Shown: positions 12,451-25,200 of the stretch, piece by piece
How positions within the stretch are numbered: the first letter of the stretch is position 1
Layout: each line of letters opens with the position of its first letter
NCBI GenBank assembly: GCA_013115135.1
Contig: JABANP010000218.1
Coordinates: forward strand, 1-64,000
DNA length: 64,000 nucleotides
Reading direction: 5' to 3'
Source of the DNA: Perkinsus olseni
Taxonomy: Eukaryota > Perkinsozoa > Perkinsida > Perkinsidae
Notes under the pieces: generated by a model
Databases searched by the model: none
Told to the model about the DNA's origin: nothing
The model's input: only the letters and a program-made list of their open reading frames with translations
Position numbers and translations under genes: made by a program

Positions 12451-14048
12451 TTATTGAACATGCATAGCAAGCTTGAACCCCATACCCAGAGGATGGCCCT
12501 TCCTCCTCACTGCACTGCTGTACGATGACGATGATGATGACGTTGGCAAACGACGTAAATGTTCATAATTCACAACTGTGGAGGCGATTATAGTCTTACC
12601 TTGAGATAGATTATATATACCATTAACACATAAAGATACCTGATAGTCACTACCATAACAATCTTACTGAAGGTCTTATTACCTCTTTCTGTAATACATC
12701 TATCCTATACTGACATTCGACTGATATACCGTACTTCTCCAAGATCGTCGAAGGTACTGATGAAAGATACTATTATCACTAGCAGCTTCCCTCGACACAA
12801 TCCTTACCCTTCTCTGTCCCCCCTCCCACAACTTGAAGTCCGGTATCGGGTGAAGCTGCCATAATGATGCCGACGCTACGATTGTGCCCTGATAACGATG
12901 ATGATGATGATACTAACAACACATGCACATTATGAGGAGTACCTTGTGAGCATCCAGTAAAAAGTATCCTCCTAAAACCAAGTAACGGAGATGATAACGC
13001 GAAGTCACTTCGTAATGATACCTGAAGGGTACGTCCTAGGAGCGCTGATGGAGGTAGGAATGATGATTACTTGGAAATGTTTGCAGGGTGCAAATCTGGC
13101 CCCGATAGCAAAGATACCATCGACTGATGATGATGACGATGATGCCGAGGTAAGTCTATTGACAACTTTATCATCAATAGCAACTCCTAAACCCGAGACT
13201 AATGTTATTGGGGCTCTCCTCGCTGCGGCAGTAGGCCTGATTGTGGATTACTGCTGTTGTTGATGCTGTACGAATGGTGCAGATCTTACCAGTAATCAAC
13301 AGCAGCACCGATATTAAACTCTTCATCACTGAGATGGAACCTTACACTTCTAGGTGATATCCTCTTCGGTGGAGTACCTTTTATGATGATCATTATAATA
13401 ATATTTACGATAACCATCGCGGAGTGTGTAGATACCTTCGTTAGGGGATGCATGGTCCCACCCTCCCATAAAGCAAGTCCTGATGGCGCTGCTATCACGA
13501 ATATTGGACGACTCTGATGATGACGACCTCTGTGAAGACCTCTGTGAAGACTTTATAATGTCATTCATTTGTGGTATAAAGCCTTCTATCTGATCTCACG
13601 ACATACCCTGCACCGTCATTGTTAATACTACGCCGTTATTACCATGGCCTTAGCGAAGTATGGATGCTTATTGTATTCCAAAGATACCATACCCAAACGA
13701 TCAGCGAATAACCTAATGATGCCACCGCCTCCGCATCAAAGGTTGACCATTGCTCTTGGTAGTACCGCATGAGGATAGAGGTATCTTTAATGGGGCCATT
13801 AAGGGTTAGTGCTGTTGAAGATACATTACCAGATAAGAATGAGAATCCCTGATAACGAGGAATATCACTGATAATCATTATAGTCGATTACATTAAAAAA
13901 GATACTCCTCAGTGGACCACATCCTCGGATATCTTTCAATGTGGCTGTAACATGTAATGGTATCTTACTGATAATAACAGTACATACGCTATGCTACTAC
14001 CACCCCTACTACTACCTCCCGAATATCCCTGGTAATACTACCAAATCT
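12451..14048 (-). CDS. Multi-exon protein of unknown function
   Basis: Coding segments on the minus strand run from a possible start MITQRFGSITRDIRE at 14048 to a stop at 12451. They include KIPLHVTATLKDIRGCGPLR (13.9 kb), LNGPIKDTSILMRYYQEQWS (13.75 kb), ADRLGMVSLEYNKHPYFAKA (13.65 kb), MGGWDHASPNEGIYTLRDG (13.45 kb), PRSVRFHLSDEEFNIGAAVD (13.3 kb), VDGIFAIGARFAPCKHFQ (13.1 kb), LWQLHPIPDFKLWEGGQRRV (12.85 kb), STILEKYGISVECQYRIDVL (12.7 kb) and a C-terminus GHPLGMGFKLAMHVQ. The mixed beta-strand and helix pattern does not match a family I know. Frames between some segments do not join without an indel or an unseen intron. Confidence 0.4.
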
Positions 14049-14405
14049 TTGTGTTATCATGTGAGGTGATAACAATCTATGACATGGTTCATACAATAGT
14101 GAACCTGCTTATAATAACACGAGGTCATAGCAGTATTGATGGTGGTGTCGCATCATCATCATCATTACTACCAATAACATCCGGCTTGTATGGATCTATC
14201 CTTGCTTCCGTTGTTGCCATTGGGGTAGAGATAATCACAACTTTACCCACTATTAACAATGTTGCGCAGATAGAAGACGTTGTGACACAAGGATCTTGCA
14301 CGCATGCACAAGCATCTGAGGCTGTTCATCATCTCATCAGTTGGACGACTCTGCGTAATTCAACTTACGTTATGCTTGGCAGTTCCTATTTAGTTACTAC
14401 CAGTT
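14049..14405. other. Intergenic stretch between divergent genes
   Basis: Separates a minus-strand gene from the plus-strand secreted protein. An open plus-strand frame of 144 codons at 14051-14485 overlaps the real signal peptide frame and has no recognisable content. It probably contains promoters for both directions. Confidence 0.3.
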
Positions 14406-14981
14406 ATGTTTCTTCCACTTCTTCCCTCTTCAAGACCCTTCCTTCTACTATTGGTTTATGCTACTATCACACTAGTAAGCGGTAAATCATCAAACGTATG
14501 TCAGAGTATATGCTGGAACACACCCTATTGTGGCGATTCCGGGTATACATCCTATTGTAGGGATGATGATGGTTTGTGTTATGGTCTGTATCATAATAGA
14601 GGTGGACCATCATCATACTGTTATCAACCCGAGGATCCTTCATGTAATGGGGATGTACTCGAACCAGTAAGCTGTTCCCAAGGTGTGGTATCCTCCTGTG
14701 AAGATGTATGTGAGCAAATACCCTCTTGCCGTGCTAGTACATCGTCAAAGTCGTTCTGCAAGACTTGGGCTAAATCACAGGTATGTTATGGTATACTGCA
14801 GAAAGAGGATGGATCGTTGTGTTATGCACCAGCTGATGATGATTGTCATGGTATACCATACCCTTGCCCTTCCATTCAACTTCGTAATGAGGCTATCAAT
14901 TCACCTCTCAGCAGTAGTACTACTCCTACCACTCCTTCACCAAATCATGATGGTGATGATCACATGGTTGTCGTAGTATGA
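14406..14981 (+). CDS. Secreted cysteine-rich protein with two repeated modules, 191 aa
   Basis: Single-exon gene. The N-terminus is a classic signal peptide (PFLLLLVYATITLVSG). The mature protein has two copies of a cysteine module of about 55-60 residues. Module 1 is VCQSICWNTPYCGD, SYCRDDDGLCYGLYH and CYQPEDPSCNG; module 2 is SCEDVCEQIPSCRAS, FCKTWAKSQVCYGIL and CYAPADDDCHG. The shared order is C-x3-C-x4-P-x-C, then C-x6-7-CYG, then CY-x-P-x-D-x2-C-x-G. A Ser/Thr/Pro-rich tail follows. I know of similar secreted proteins in Perkinsus only as an impression, so the family is not named. Extracellular, disulfide-bonded structure is inferred. Confidence 0.65.
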   Translation: MFLPLLPSSRPFLLLLVYATITLVSGKSSNVCQSICWNTPYCGDSGYTSYCRDDDGLCYGLYHNRGGPSSYCYQPEDPSCNGDVLEPVSCSQGVVSSCEDVCEQIPSCRASTSSKSFCKTWAKSQVCYGILQKEDGSLCYAPADDDCHGIPYPCPSIQLRNEAINSPLSSSTTPTTPSPNHDGDDHMVVVV

Positions 14982-14999
14982 TAATGCTAGTTAGTAATA

Positions 15000-15691
15000 C
15001 CGTCGTAGTGGTAGTAGAACATCTTATCGCATCTTGATGAGGCTGCTGGTCTCTCAGATGTATTCTTACGATGTTACACCATTACCATCATTGCATTGTC
15101 GTCATTATAACTCCATAGTAATACTTCTACTGCTAGTAGTATTATCATCATCATCATACCAGGATTCCTCTCTCGATACTGTTCATACTGCATCATCATC
15201 ATCATTATTCTATACAGCAAGTAGTACCCTTGTACTCTCCTTTTAGTACTTGATGGTGTACCAACATCACCAGCATCGTGGAGTTCTTGTGTTGCTACGT
15301 CCTCATCACGGTCATCTTCGAATACCATAACCCGCCCTACTCCAATCCTAGTTTTCTTCTCCCACTGATGTCCTCCCCTCTCCGTGTGTGATGAAGTCAG
15401 CTGGTAGTAGTAGTATTATTACGATGGTAGTATTTCCGGTAGTAGTACATCCCGAACACTCTTCCGTCACTCCTGCAGGAAGGCTTCTTCTTCCCCCCTT
15501 CCCATCATGCTTGACAGGTATCCCGAGACGATGCCGAGTACACCTCCTGTATACTCGGTTGAGTGCCGATGACGATGCTGATGATAATGATGATGTTGGT
15601 ACTACTGTACTCGTCCCTAATGTAGCGTTACCTAGTCTCTATTACCTGTTCACAACTTTGGTATCCTCCATACATAGCCTCAGACGACGAC
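15000..15691. other. Ambiguous stretch, possible exons on either strand
   Basis: Open frames exist on both strands: plus 15034-15246 and 15388-15720, minus 15074-15328 (MVFEDDRDEDVATQELHDAG). None has a recognisable domain and they are mutually exclusive in part. I cannot decide which, if any, is real. Confidence 0.25.
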
Positions 15692-16153
15692 ATGAGGGAG
15701 GGTTTACCACAGAAGAGTAGGATTGGGTTGATGTTGAGGATATCGTTGGTGTTGAGCGTTGGTGTGGTTATTGGAGCTGGGGTGTACGTTGCAGTGTGGT
15801 CTATCATCACCCCGAGGCTTGCTATGTTGGACAGTCATGAGGAGGTAAGGGTGTTATATAGGTATGGAGTCTAGCAATGATCTAGTAGGTGATACAGAAG
15901 ATAACAAGAAGCATTGAGGGTCTGCTGGATGAAGGGAGGCTATCTACTGACTATGAGAGAGATGAAGGCATACGTGCCATTATAATAGAAGAATCGGCGA
16001 AGGCATCATCATCAGCAAGAGGTCATCATCATGGGTAGCATCCTCAAGGGTCCATCAGCATTATCCTCAGGAATGGTCATGTCTAGACTCGAAGATCAGC
16101 TCAACCGTGCAGAAGGCATGATGAAAGATATATCATCCACACTCGATGTATGA
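15692..16153 (+). CDS. Small membrane-anchored protein, 3' exons
   Basis: One exon ends just before GTAAGG at about 15845 and encodes RIGLMLRISLVLSVGVVIGA followed by GVYVAVWSII, a single transmembrane helix, then PRLAMLDSHEE. The next exon, from about 15890, encodes QKITRSIEGLLDEGRLSTDY and DEGIRAIIIEESAKA. A final segment, SRLEDQLNRAEGMMKDISST, ends LDV at 16153. The helical segments after the membrane helix look like a short coiled coil. The first exon may start further upstream. The join near 16,030 does not keep frame. No family recognised. Confidence 0.35.
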
Positions 16154-16373
16154 CCACCTTGTCCATCACCACCACCAGCAGCAGTTCTGTCGTGTTTACA
16201 GCGGCTCATCACCACCATCGGGTGACGGTTTCACGGCGACGTATCCGTTGCCGTGTGTGATTTTCGGGCGAGCGCTGTCTTATTGTTAATCCACCACTAC
16301 TAATTTCATTACAGCTCTGTGACATTTCTAGTGTAGTTTTTCTCCTCTTCCTCCTCCTCCCCCCCACTACATC

Positions 16374-16759
16374 ATGCAGGTTATGATGAAGCTATTCGTC
16401 CTTCTTTTCGGCATGATCCTCGCTACCACCACGTAGTACTACTCCTCCACTGTGTTGCTGCTACAGCCATTGTTAGGTTGGAGGGCTGTAACAAGGCTGC
16501 TCATGATGTTGAACATCATGAACCCAAACCTGAACAGCATGAACAACACGCTGTTCATAAGGAAGAGAAGAGGGTCATCGAAGAGGGAGGAGGCCCACAT
16601 GAGGAGAAGAGGGCGAAATCCCTGAAACAAGTATGGTTATTATCATCATGCTAGGCCTACGGTATTATTATGTTCAGGTTGATGATGGTAGAATCATCAC
16701 TGGCCAGCATCATCGATATGGTTATACATGTAGTCTTTGGTATTGGACTATATGATTAA
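16374..16759 (+). CDS. Small secreted charged protein, 105 aa, three exons
   Basis: Exons 16374-16432, 16477-16630 and 16655-16759 join in frame to exactly 106 codons including the stop. Signal peptide: MMKLFVLLFGMILATTT. The middle is rich in His, Glu and Lys (VEHHEPKPEQHEQHAVHKEE). The C-terminus is hydrophobic and helical (ESSLASIIDMVIHVVFGIGL). The second intron is only 24 nt (16631-16654), beginning GTATGG and ending GCTAG. There is no known family. The C-terminal helix could insert in membranes, but that is inference. Confidence 0.5.
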
Positions 16760-16886
16760 TAGAGTTATCTCTCAACATGATTATTCTCAGTTTGAATGTT
16801 ACCATCAGATTTGTGTTGATGTAGTTGTAGTATACACTGAGAGTAGTGATGGTGTAGTCGAAGCATAGTATTACCAATGGAAGATA

Positions 16887-19800
16887 ATGACCGCTATGTT
16901 GCGGGTAATGAGTAGTTGTCATACCATAAATCCAACTACTCGTCCCCGGCCGCCACCACCATTAGAGGTTATTGCTACGACATGGGCTAGAGAATCCCAT
17001 GAGTTATACGATTATGAATCGAGGTATTGCTATGAGTGCACACCTACCGCTGTTGACTGCTATTATCATTAGGAATGTGCACTGCCAAAGATTTATAATA
17101 CCACAGGATGATGATGAAGGAAGTAGTAGGGCATCGGTGGTGCAGTGCAGGGATGATCATCCTCATGAACAGGTTCATCATCAACAAGAACATTGTATCG
17201 TGTACGTGATGGTGGCAGCAGCAGTAGCATGATGTTGCATGATGGTAGAAGTAGAGCTACGATCAGCAATGCTAGTGGTATAATAGAAGTACCTATCACT
17301 AGTACTCGCTCTAGTGTTATCATGAAACATGATAACAACAACAACAGCAGCAGTAGCAGCACTGGTAGTAGTAGGCATGGTGATGATGAGAAGGGACAGG
17401 AGAGAGGAGCCGTTAATACGGATTGAGGAGGTATTATGAGTAGTGATGGGCATATACTAATGATGACGACGATGATGCGTTCAGGGATCCTACTGATGAT
17501 GGTGTATATATCAAACCGGTGGCGATGATGATGTCACCATCAATATCCGATGATAATAATAATAGCACTACTAACACAACCACCACCACTGCCATCGTCG
17601 AGGCCATGGTTGGTGGTGCATGATTCATCATCATCACCGTCGAGTGATGATGACGATGGAGTATCATTAAAAAGAAGGGGATGTAATTAAATTGGGGAGA
17701 GTTGAATTGAAAGTTCGACAAGTAAGGAGAGGAGTGGTATGAATAGTAATCCACTATATGTATCATTAGACGGTATATGATCATTGTGCTGCTGGTCATG
17801 GTGGTCATAAGTTATCAAGAGACAGTGTATCTACCGACGATGATGATGATGGAGGAGGGAAGGAGGATGCTGCTGCTCGTCATCAACTGTGTGCTCCAAT
17901 GATGATCACGATGATGTCCAACTACAATTACTACCAAAAGGTGTCAGTAAAGGTAATGATAATGGGAAGTACGGTAGGGATATAAGAATGCTGGTAATTG
18001 GTGATCGTCGTCGTCATCCTCATCAGAATCGTCGATGACGGTAGCCTGTAGTGGTGATAGAGGTATAGATGGGTCACCATTGAATGGGGTTGTATGTCGG
18101 ATTTGCCTCATGGAAGGTAATATTAATGTGACCTCATCTATCACTACTCATCACGAGCATCATCATCGTCAGGTTCTACAGCTGATGACCCGTTCATAGC
18201 ACCATGCCATTGTAGTGGTAGTATAAAGTAATACCTACTTATAATCATACACCATCCCCATCATCATCAACATGCCAGATATGTTCATATCAACTGCCTT
18301 CGCCATTGGATTGCTGGCAGACTCAGACTACCACCATCATCATACGACTCAGACTACGACTCGCGGCCAACACCCACAGGAGCAGCATCACCACCATTTT
18401 TGTACAGACCATTGACATGCGAGTTGTGTAAAGCTCCCTATCCAACCTATGTAGTACAACAACAACAACATGTCATGATCATGATGATGATGATGATGAG
18501 CATATTGAGTATTATGAACTCTTGTGGTTAATGACAGGTTAATATGAATGGGAGCATCGAGTGCCTTTATCCACTACCCCATGTCAAAGCACCATACATT
18601 GTTTTTGAGGTCAATCTCAAGCCTGTCATAACAGCATCAACACACGATAGTAACACTAATAATAATAATGCTGATGATGATGATGATGATGATGATGACT
18701 ATCAAACTGGAGGAAGACAACATCATCATCATCACCAGCAGCAGCAGCAGCAGCAGGAGCAGGGATACAATGATGATACTGTTAATGGTATTAATCCTGA
18801 TATAGGGCTCAATGTTGTCAGTCTTGCGAGCGATGACAAAGAGAGGATGATGGGGGGTAGCCCTGATGATGATGATGATGGCGGTGATCCGTTTGCCCCC
18901 TCACATCGTGTCCCTACTACGACAAATACTTCATCAGTAACTGCTGCTGGTGCTGCAGTTGGGGATGATGATTATGAGCATCATCATCATCAGAATCACT
19001 CTAGGGTAGAGGGAGCACTACATGGTGATGATAATTATAAAGCTATAACTATTGGTAGAGGGCATGAGAGTCAGGTTAGGATAACAGATGTAATACTTAC
19101 TAGTATTGATGTTATTCATGACGAGAGTCCTACTTATCGTCATCATCATCATCATCAGGTATCCATCTCCAGGAAGCATTGTCTACTACGGTATCACCAC
19201 GGACGGTTCTGTATAAAAGTAGTAGTTTGGTAGTGATCATTATCATACCATTAGCATCATGATAATAATAATTACCATCTTCACTTCTATAGGATCTCAA
19301 CTCCAAGTTTGGTACATTATTATCGATACCTTCCCAGGGTATAAAGATGCCACAACCAGGATCAATGGCAATACAGGTAATCCACCAGAACAGCAGCGAC
19401 TAGTGGCACTACTGATCATAATCATCATCATTATTGTAGGTTGGTCGTACAGTACTACGGGTGATTGCCAGAAGGTTCGCTCCTCCTTCCACTACTCCCT
19501 CGTCAGCGTTGGAGACACTCGATGCACCAATCGATAGAGTCTCAGGGGGCCAGCATGATGGGAGTATATTAATGACATTATTACCATCAGCAGGGATCGA
19601 TATGGGGTATTACCCTCGTCATGGCAATGATGATGATGATAACAGACACGATGGTGATGGTGGTGGTGATATCATCCAGAACCATCACCATCATGGTACA
19701 GGTAATAGGATTATTGATACCATCCCCTACTCCATCGTTGACTGATGGTAAGATACCATCATTTTACCAGCAACATATCCGATGGGCGATGATATTAGTA

Positions 19801-19964
19801 GTGGAAGTAATCCACTCGTACAGACCGTGCAGGACGAAGAAGAAGAAGCACTACGGTATGACCATGATGATGATGATGATGTAATGATGTTGAGGGCCCC
19901 GCATGGTGAGGGAGGGGTACCAGCTAATGAGGAGGATGATGATGATGAATATTATTACTACTAA
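16887..19964 (+). CDS. RING-CH zinc finger plus FHA domain protein
   Basis: The N-terminal part has a proline-rich segment (TRPRPPPPLEVIATTWARES), low complexity, and at about 17,670 the segment KEGDVIKLGRVELKVRQ, which looks like the end of a forkhead-associated-type strand. The RING-CH finger follows: VVCRICLME (18,090), PFIAPCHCSGSIK (18,200), then across a 51-nt intron YVHINCLRHW, and TCELCKAPYP (18,420), giving the full Cys/His ligand set. The FHA domain is at about 19,030-19,370: AITIGRGHESQVRITD, SISRKHCLLRYHHGRF, and in the next exon DLNSKFGTLL. The C-terminus is acidic, ending EYYYY. RING-CH proteins are E3 ubiquitin ligases and FHA binds phosphothreonine, so it probably links phosphorylation to ubiquitination. 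The start is uncertain. Confidence 0.7.
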
Positions 19965-20425
19965 AACTCTAGCAGCTAACTCCTCTGTCATCAGTAGCAT
20001 GATTGACGATGATACATCCTCCTCCTCCTCTCTACAGCAGGGGTAACCCCTGAGGTGTATACTCGAGTAACGCAGTGTTCACTATAATTGGCCCTCTACC
20101 CGTGGAAGATGGTAATGATAATAATAGTGATAGTAGTATAGCATAGAAGATGATTGATGATAACCATTATCACCGCTGCTGCTGCTGCTGATGGTGATTA
20201 TACTCATGTTAGGCTTATCGCTACTTCATTTTGTTTCTTCCACTTTATCGTCGTTTTCCTCCCTCACCCAACTACTAGTACGGGCAGTAGATGACGATTG
20301 ATAATAATAACAACAACAACTGTCGCTGTTACGGATGAATATTATAATAATAATAATCTCAACTACATCTTGGGTTGTTATCATCACTACTCCTTCGACC
20401 TTCATCAGCCTCCATCACTATCATC

Positions 20426-22083
20426 ATGTCATCATCATCATCCACGGCTACAAGAACCCCCAAGAGAGTAACATTCGCCGTAACACCATCACCACCGACA
20501 TCATCATCATCCTGTGTGATCTGTGGTAATGATGAGGCCAAGTATCGATGCCCGAGATGTCATGAACGGTAACAACAACAACTACTACTACTACTACATT
20601 AAATGATGATGGTGATTACCAGGTACTGCAGCTTATCATGTTATAAAGAGCATAGCGAGGGGAGATGTTCACAAGGCTTCTACAAAGACCAAGTGGCATC
20701 GTATACTGAGGTTAGTAAACCGACTGAGGAGGAGAGGAAGAACGTGGAGATGATGATGTGATACTGGCGGTGTTGTTGTTAGTGGTGGTGGGGTATGGAG
20801 CTTATGTATCTCCCCTCATCCTCAGATATGAGCATAACCAAGATGATGCACCTGATGATGGGGGCATGGAGGAAGAGGAGGTGTTGAACCTTTATCGTCT
20901 ATTGGACGTCCTCGATGATGATGGTGTGATGGATGATGCACAGAAAGAGTTGATATTAGCTCATCTTAATGACTATCTATCCCCAGATCAGATCGATGAC
21001 TTCAGGAGGGAACTTAAATCTGGCCACCTGTAATACAACCTCATTGTCATCCTCATCATCATTCCCTTCATTCCGAAGGTACAAACAGGTCCTGGAAGAG
21101 AACGCCGAAGGCGATGATGATGGGGTTGTAGATTGGTCACCTTGGTGGGAGGATAAGATACGCTCGGCCGAACGTAGTTATGAGATATCTAATGAGGGAA
21201 GGAGGAGGGTACCCAAACACCGGTGTTGCCATTGTTATGGTACTCGGGAGGAGGTGTAGTTCTATTTCCGTCCTACTTCTCGTCAAACAGGCAATAACGA
21301 TTCTTCTACTCCGTCATCATCATCACCAGTACTTACGATAAAGGAGGATATCATTTTGTACAGGATAAGTGCGGTGATATATGCATATACTAAGTTAACT
21401 AGACAGTAAGAATAAGATGACATGATATTCCTTGAGCACCCATGGTGAACCTTAGATACTTTGGTGATTGGTCATGGGATGTAGCAAGAGTAGGTTCGGA
21501 GGTGTTATCATTATGCCCCTTTCTGAATGGTGTGGATAATGCTGTTAGTCGTATTGATTATGATAACCTGAGGCAGATGGCCATTACCATGAACATGTAT
21601 GATGAACAGTCATGGCGGGATGTAATGATGAGGACAACCAGGACCCAATGGTTATGGGTAGTTGTGTTATCAGGTATCGAGTATCCTGGACGACGAGAGA
21701 TCTGATGAGCTACTATTATCGATAATACATGAGGTTAGAGGGATGATAACCAGAGTATTCGAGAATAGTAGGAAGAGGGAGGTGATGGCACTCCGATTGC
21801 TGGAAAGTTACATCTATTATCATGTATGCTGCTGCTCGGGAAGGGAGGGGCTCGAGAAGTGGGGGAAGAGGGAAAGAAGGATGCTATTATGTTATTGAAG
21901 GCAGAGGTTGATCAGTTAGTTAGAGATCTTCATTACCAGAAGGAGGAGACCAGGATGATTGAGGAGAAGTTGTCTGCTGCGAAGGAAATGAATAATAATA
22001 CTCTGGTTGTCGGTATGAAGTCGACTGATGATGGTGTGGTATGCCATAAGTTGATACAAGAGATTCATAAAGATGACCAATAA
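20426..22083 (+). CDS. ZNHIT2-like HIT zinc-finger protein
   Basis: Exon 1 (20426-20568) ends in the first half of a HIT finger, CVICGNDEAKYRCPRCHE. After a 54-nt intron, exon 2 (from 20623) continues YCSLSCYKEHSEGRC and QGFYKDQVASYTEV, the arrangement found in ZNHIT2. Further exons give LNLYRLLDVLDDDGVMDDAQ, the VDWSPWWEDKIRS motif, ILYRISAVIYAYTKLTRQ, then YFGDWSWDVARVGSEVLSLC, DVSSILDDERSDELLLSIIH and a C-terminal coiled coil (LLKAEVDQLVRDLHYQKEE). In other eukaryotes ZNHIT2 works with the R2TP chaperone in snRNP and polymerase assembly. The assignment rests on the finger, the W-x-PWW motif and the YAY...NGDW-like region. Confidence 0.72.
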
Positions 22084-22262
22084 CGACAGGTTATTACTAA
22101 CGTTACTCCACCGTCACCTGTTAGTTGTGTTGTTACAGTGACGGTTAGGTCGCGACTAGGTGTTGTTACCACCCCTACACGATGCTGTTGGATGAGTTGT
22201 TGTGTTACTGAGCATTACTGGCAACTCAATACTCATCATCCACTAGAGAAGCATGCTCATGA

Positions 22263-25200
22263 TCATGTGCCCAGATCAGGCAGTTCATCATCCTCCCATT
22301 CATCACTTGGTGGGGGTAATCCTCCGGCGGACAAACGTCTACGGCCATCATGCAACTCGACCTTATCAGCAACAACAGCCTCATAAGTAGGCTTCGCATC
22401 CCCAATGGGTGACGATGATAATGTCCTGCCATGATACTAACACCTATCCCCTCTACTAATCACAGCATTTACCTTGAGTCCATGGCAGCTGCAACCCCAA
22501 CGCTGCTGATCCCCTTCGTTCGCTCCACTCCACCTTCTTCCTGTTTCTGCTTATCCCCTGTCGGTTGTTGTTGTTGTTGCAGTCGAAGGAGAATATTCTC
22601 ATATTGTTCACAGGGTTTACCCATCTCCTCACATATTGATACAAGATACCCTCGAGGTTAGCGACGTCTGATACAATGACTATCATCATCACTATCACTA
22701 CTTGAGGGATTCAACATCTCGAGGGAATCTATCATGTATTTGTTGATACCTGAGTAGGGTAAGTGTATGATGTTATGCTCCTTCGACGTCTTACATGCTC
22801 AACGCCTCTGTTGATCTCCCATTCTACGATAACAACTAGCCACCATTAACATCCATTTTGGTTCTGATGGAGATATCTCACTAGCTCGCATGAACAGTGG
22901 CACGGCTGATTCGAACCTGATGATGATGATGCATCATGAGCACTATAGAGTGTTCAGCAGTGGTATTGAGTATTACAAATCCTTCTTGACATAATATACA
23001 CCAAGCCATGTTATAACATTCAAGTCCAATGGCCAATGACGATAACTCTCTTTATAATTATGATATGCTTCAACCTCATTCCCTTCTAACTCATACAATT
23101 GCCCAATACGTGCCAATACCTGTCCCGATAATCATTGCCGTTGTTCTCGTTACTGTATTACAGTTGGGTCGTTGGGTCTCCCTCTACCCTGGGTTAATAT
23201 AAGAGAGAAATGCTCATGTGCTTTACCATGATCACCCATCTTTTCGTATATATCACCAAGTTGCCATAATACATCGCAGTTACCTAAGGATCATCATGAT
23301 GATCATGGAGAGCAGGAGGGTTATCATCACTCTTCGTTATCTGATGTAGTTTATTAAATGCAACCAGTGCCTCATCATAAGCACCTACTCATACGTGATG
23401 ATGCCGCCGCTGCCTTGTTGTTGCTACTCTTGTTATTACATGCATTCTTGCACACCAATCCTAGATTATAAATAGCCTCCAAACAATGTGCAGCTACACC
23501 GATGGCTTCTGAGGTATAACTCCTTTGCTTTTTACTTGAGTTGTTCGCTATGAATAAACAATTACCCTTGTTAACCAACGCCCTCACAATTGTACCTGAG
23601 AATAAAATTACGATCGTTATGGTATTGATCTCGGCGAGAACGGTATGCTGTTGGGAGGCATTCTCACCTGTCTATTCTAATAGCCATATCAGCATACTTC
23701 TCCGCTTGGTCATAATCTCCTTCCTGCATGAGGGCACCAATGGCGACTAGAGAAAGTCTACTTCGTCTCAGATGACGACGACTCACTTGAAAGTATATAA
23801 AACTAAGATTCGTAGCAGCTCTGGTTTGCATTAGATGCTGATCTTTATTCTCGAATGACTTGAGTGTCGTGATAGCCTCATCAAATAGTTTATGTTTGAG
23901 ATAATAATGCGCCTTATTGATCTCCATTTCCGCAGCTATACTCGGATACCCCCCTTTATATAATGTATCAATAACCCAGTCATATCCCTGAGGATGAGTA
24001 GTCATTATACCAGTAGCGGTGATAGTGTTGTTACGTTGGGTGATGATGATGATGATCTTGTAAGATGGTTGTTGTTGTTGTTGGTGTTATCAGCAATGCC
24101 TATTATCGGTGCTATGAGGTTGGCTGCTGTTAATATTATGTTCCGTGCCTCCTGTCTACGGTTCTTAACAAACTCTCGTAACGGGTCCTCATCAGTCCTC
24201 TTCTCAAGCAGCATACCCTCACCATTCATTACAACCAAATCATCATCTCTCCTAGAATGATCATGGTAGTATGATGATGATACCTGAGGCCATCAACACC
24301 CGTATCAAGAGCAGAACCACCCAGCTATCTTCCACCTACTGCGTCATCATCATCATCATCATCATCATCATAATCATCGATAGTATCATCATAGAGTGTT
24401 GGATCTCCCCTACCGCGAGTGACCTACGGACCACCAGTGTTCACCCTGCTTGGTGCTGCTGCTGCTGCTGGTAGTACTAATAACAGCCTTTTGAAAGTGG
24501 TTCTCATCTCTTCCTCGTCCCTCATAGCATAATAACATAACAATAGAAATAGACCAGTTTCATGGTCCATAAATGTATCCAGACTAGTAGTACTACTACT
24601 AGTAGTAGTAGCATGATGATTATTATTATACCCAGGTGGTGGTGGCCTCCCATCCATACTGTTATCACTGTACGACCCTAAAGCCGCATACGTCTACTAC
24701 GGTATACAGGAGGACATTACCATTAGGGGGAGCAGAGGCCATCATCACCATCCTGCCATCCGCTGCATGATGATGATGATGTTGTGGTGCATCCTGCTTT
24801 GAGTGTTGTATTGGTATTAATAATTCTGAGTAGTGCTTAGCTGCATCTTTATATCTAACATGATCATTGGCAGTTGTGGTATTCATAACTATCACCAGCC
24901 TACTGTCGCATAGCATAGAATGCATGGCCGATGTTACGACGTATTTTATACCGTCGTGTTGGTAACCATGTCGGGGTCTCATCAAGCGCCTTCCTGTACA
25001 TCTTGATGGCGGTAGTGTATCTTCCCATCTTATAATATATGTCACCAATATTAATATTGAATCGTCCGAGGTGGGGGTATAGTCGAGATGCTACAATCTG
25101 ATCATCATCAGCCTGCAGGAGTAGCTCATTGTAATAACCACCACCTGAGTGTATCCATCTATAGCTTCCTGATAGTATCCAGCTTTGTCTTTATGTGAGG

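Noticed and set aside
16029..16046. 17-nt intron GTCATCATCATGGGTAG in the small membrane protein
   Set aside because: Removing it does not restore the downstream reading frame.
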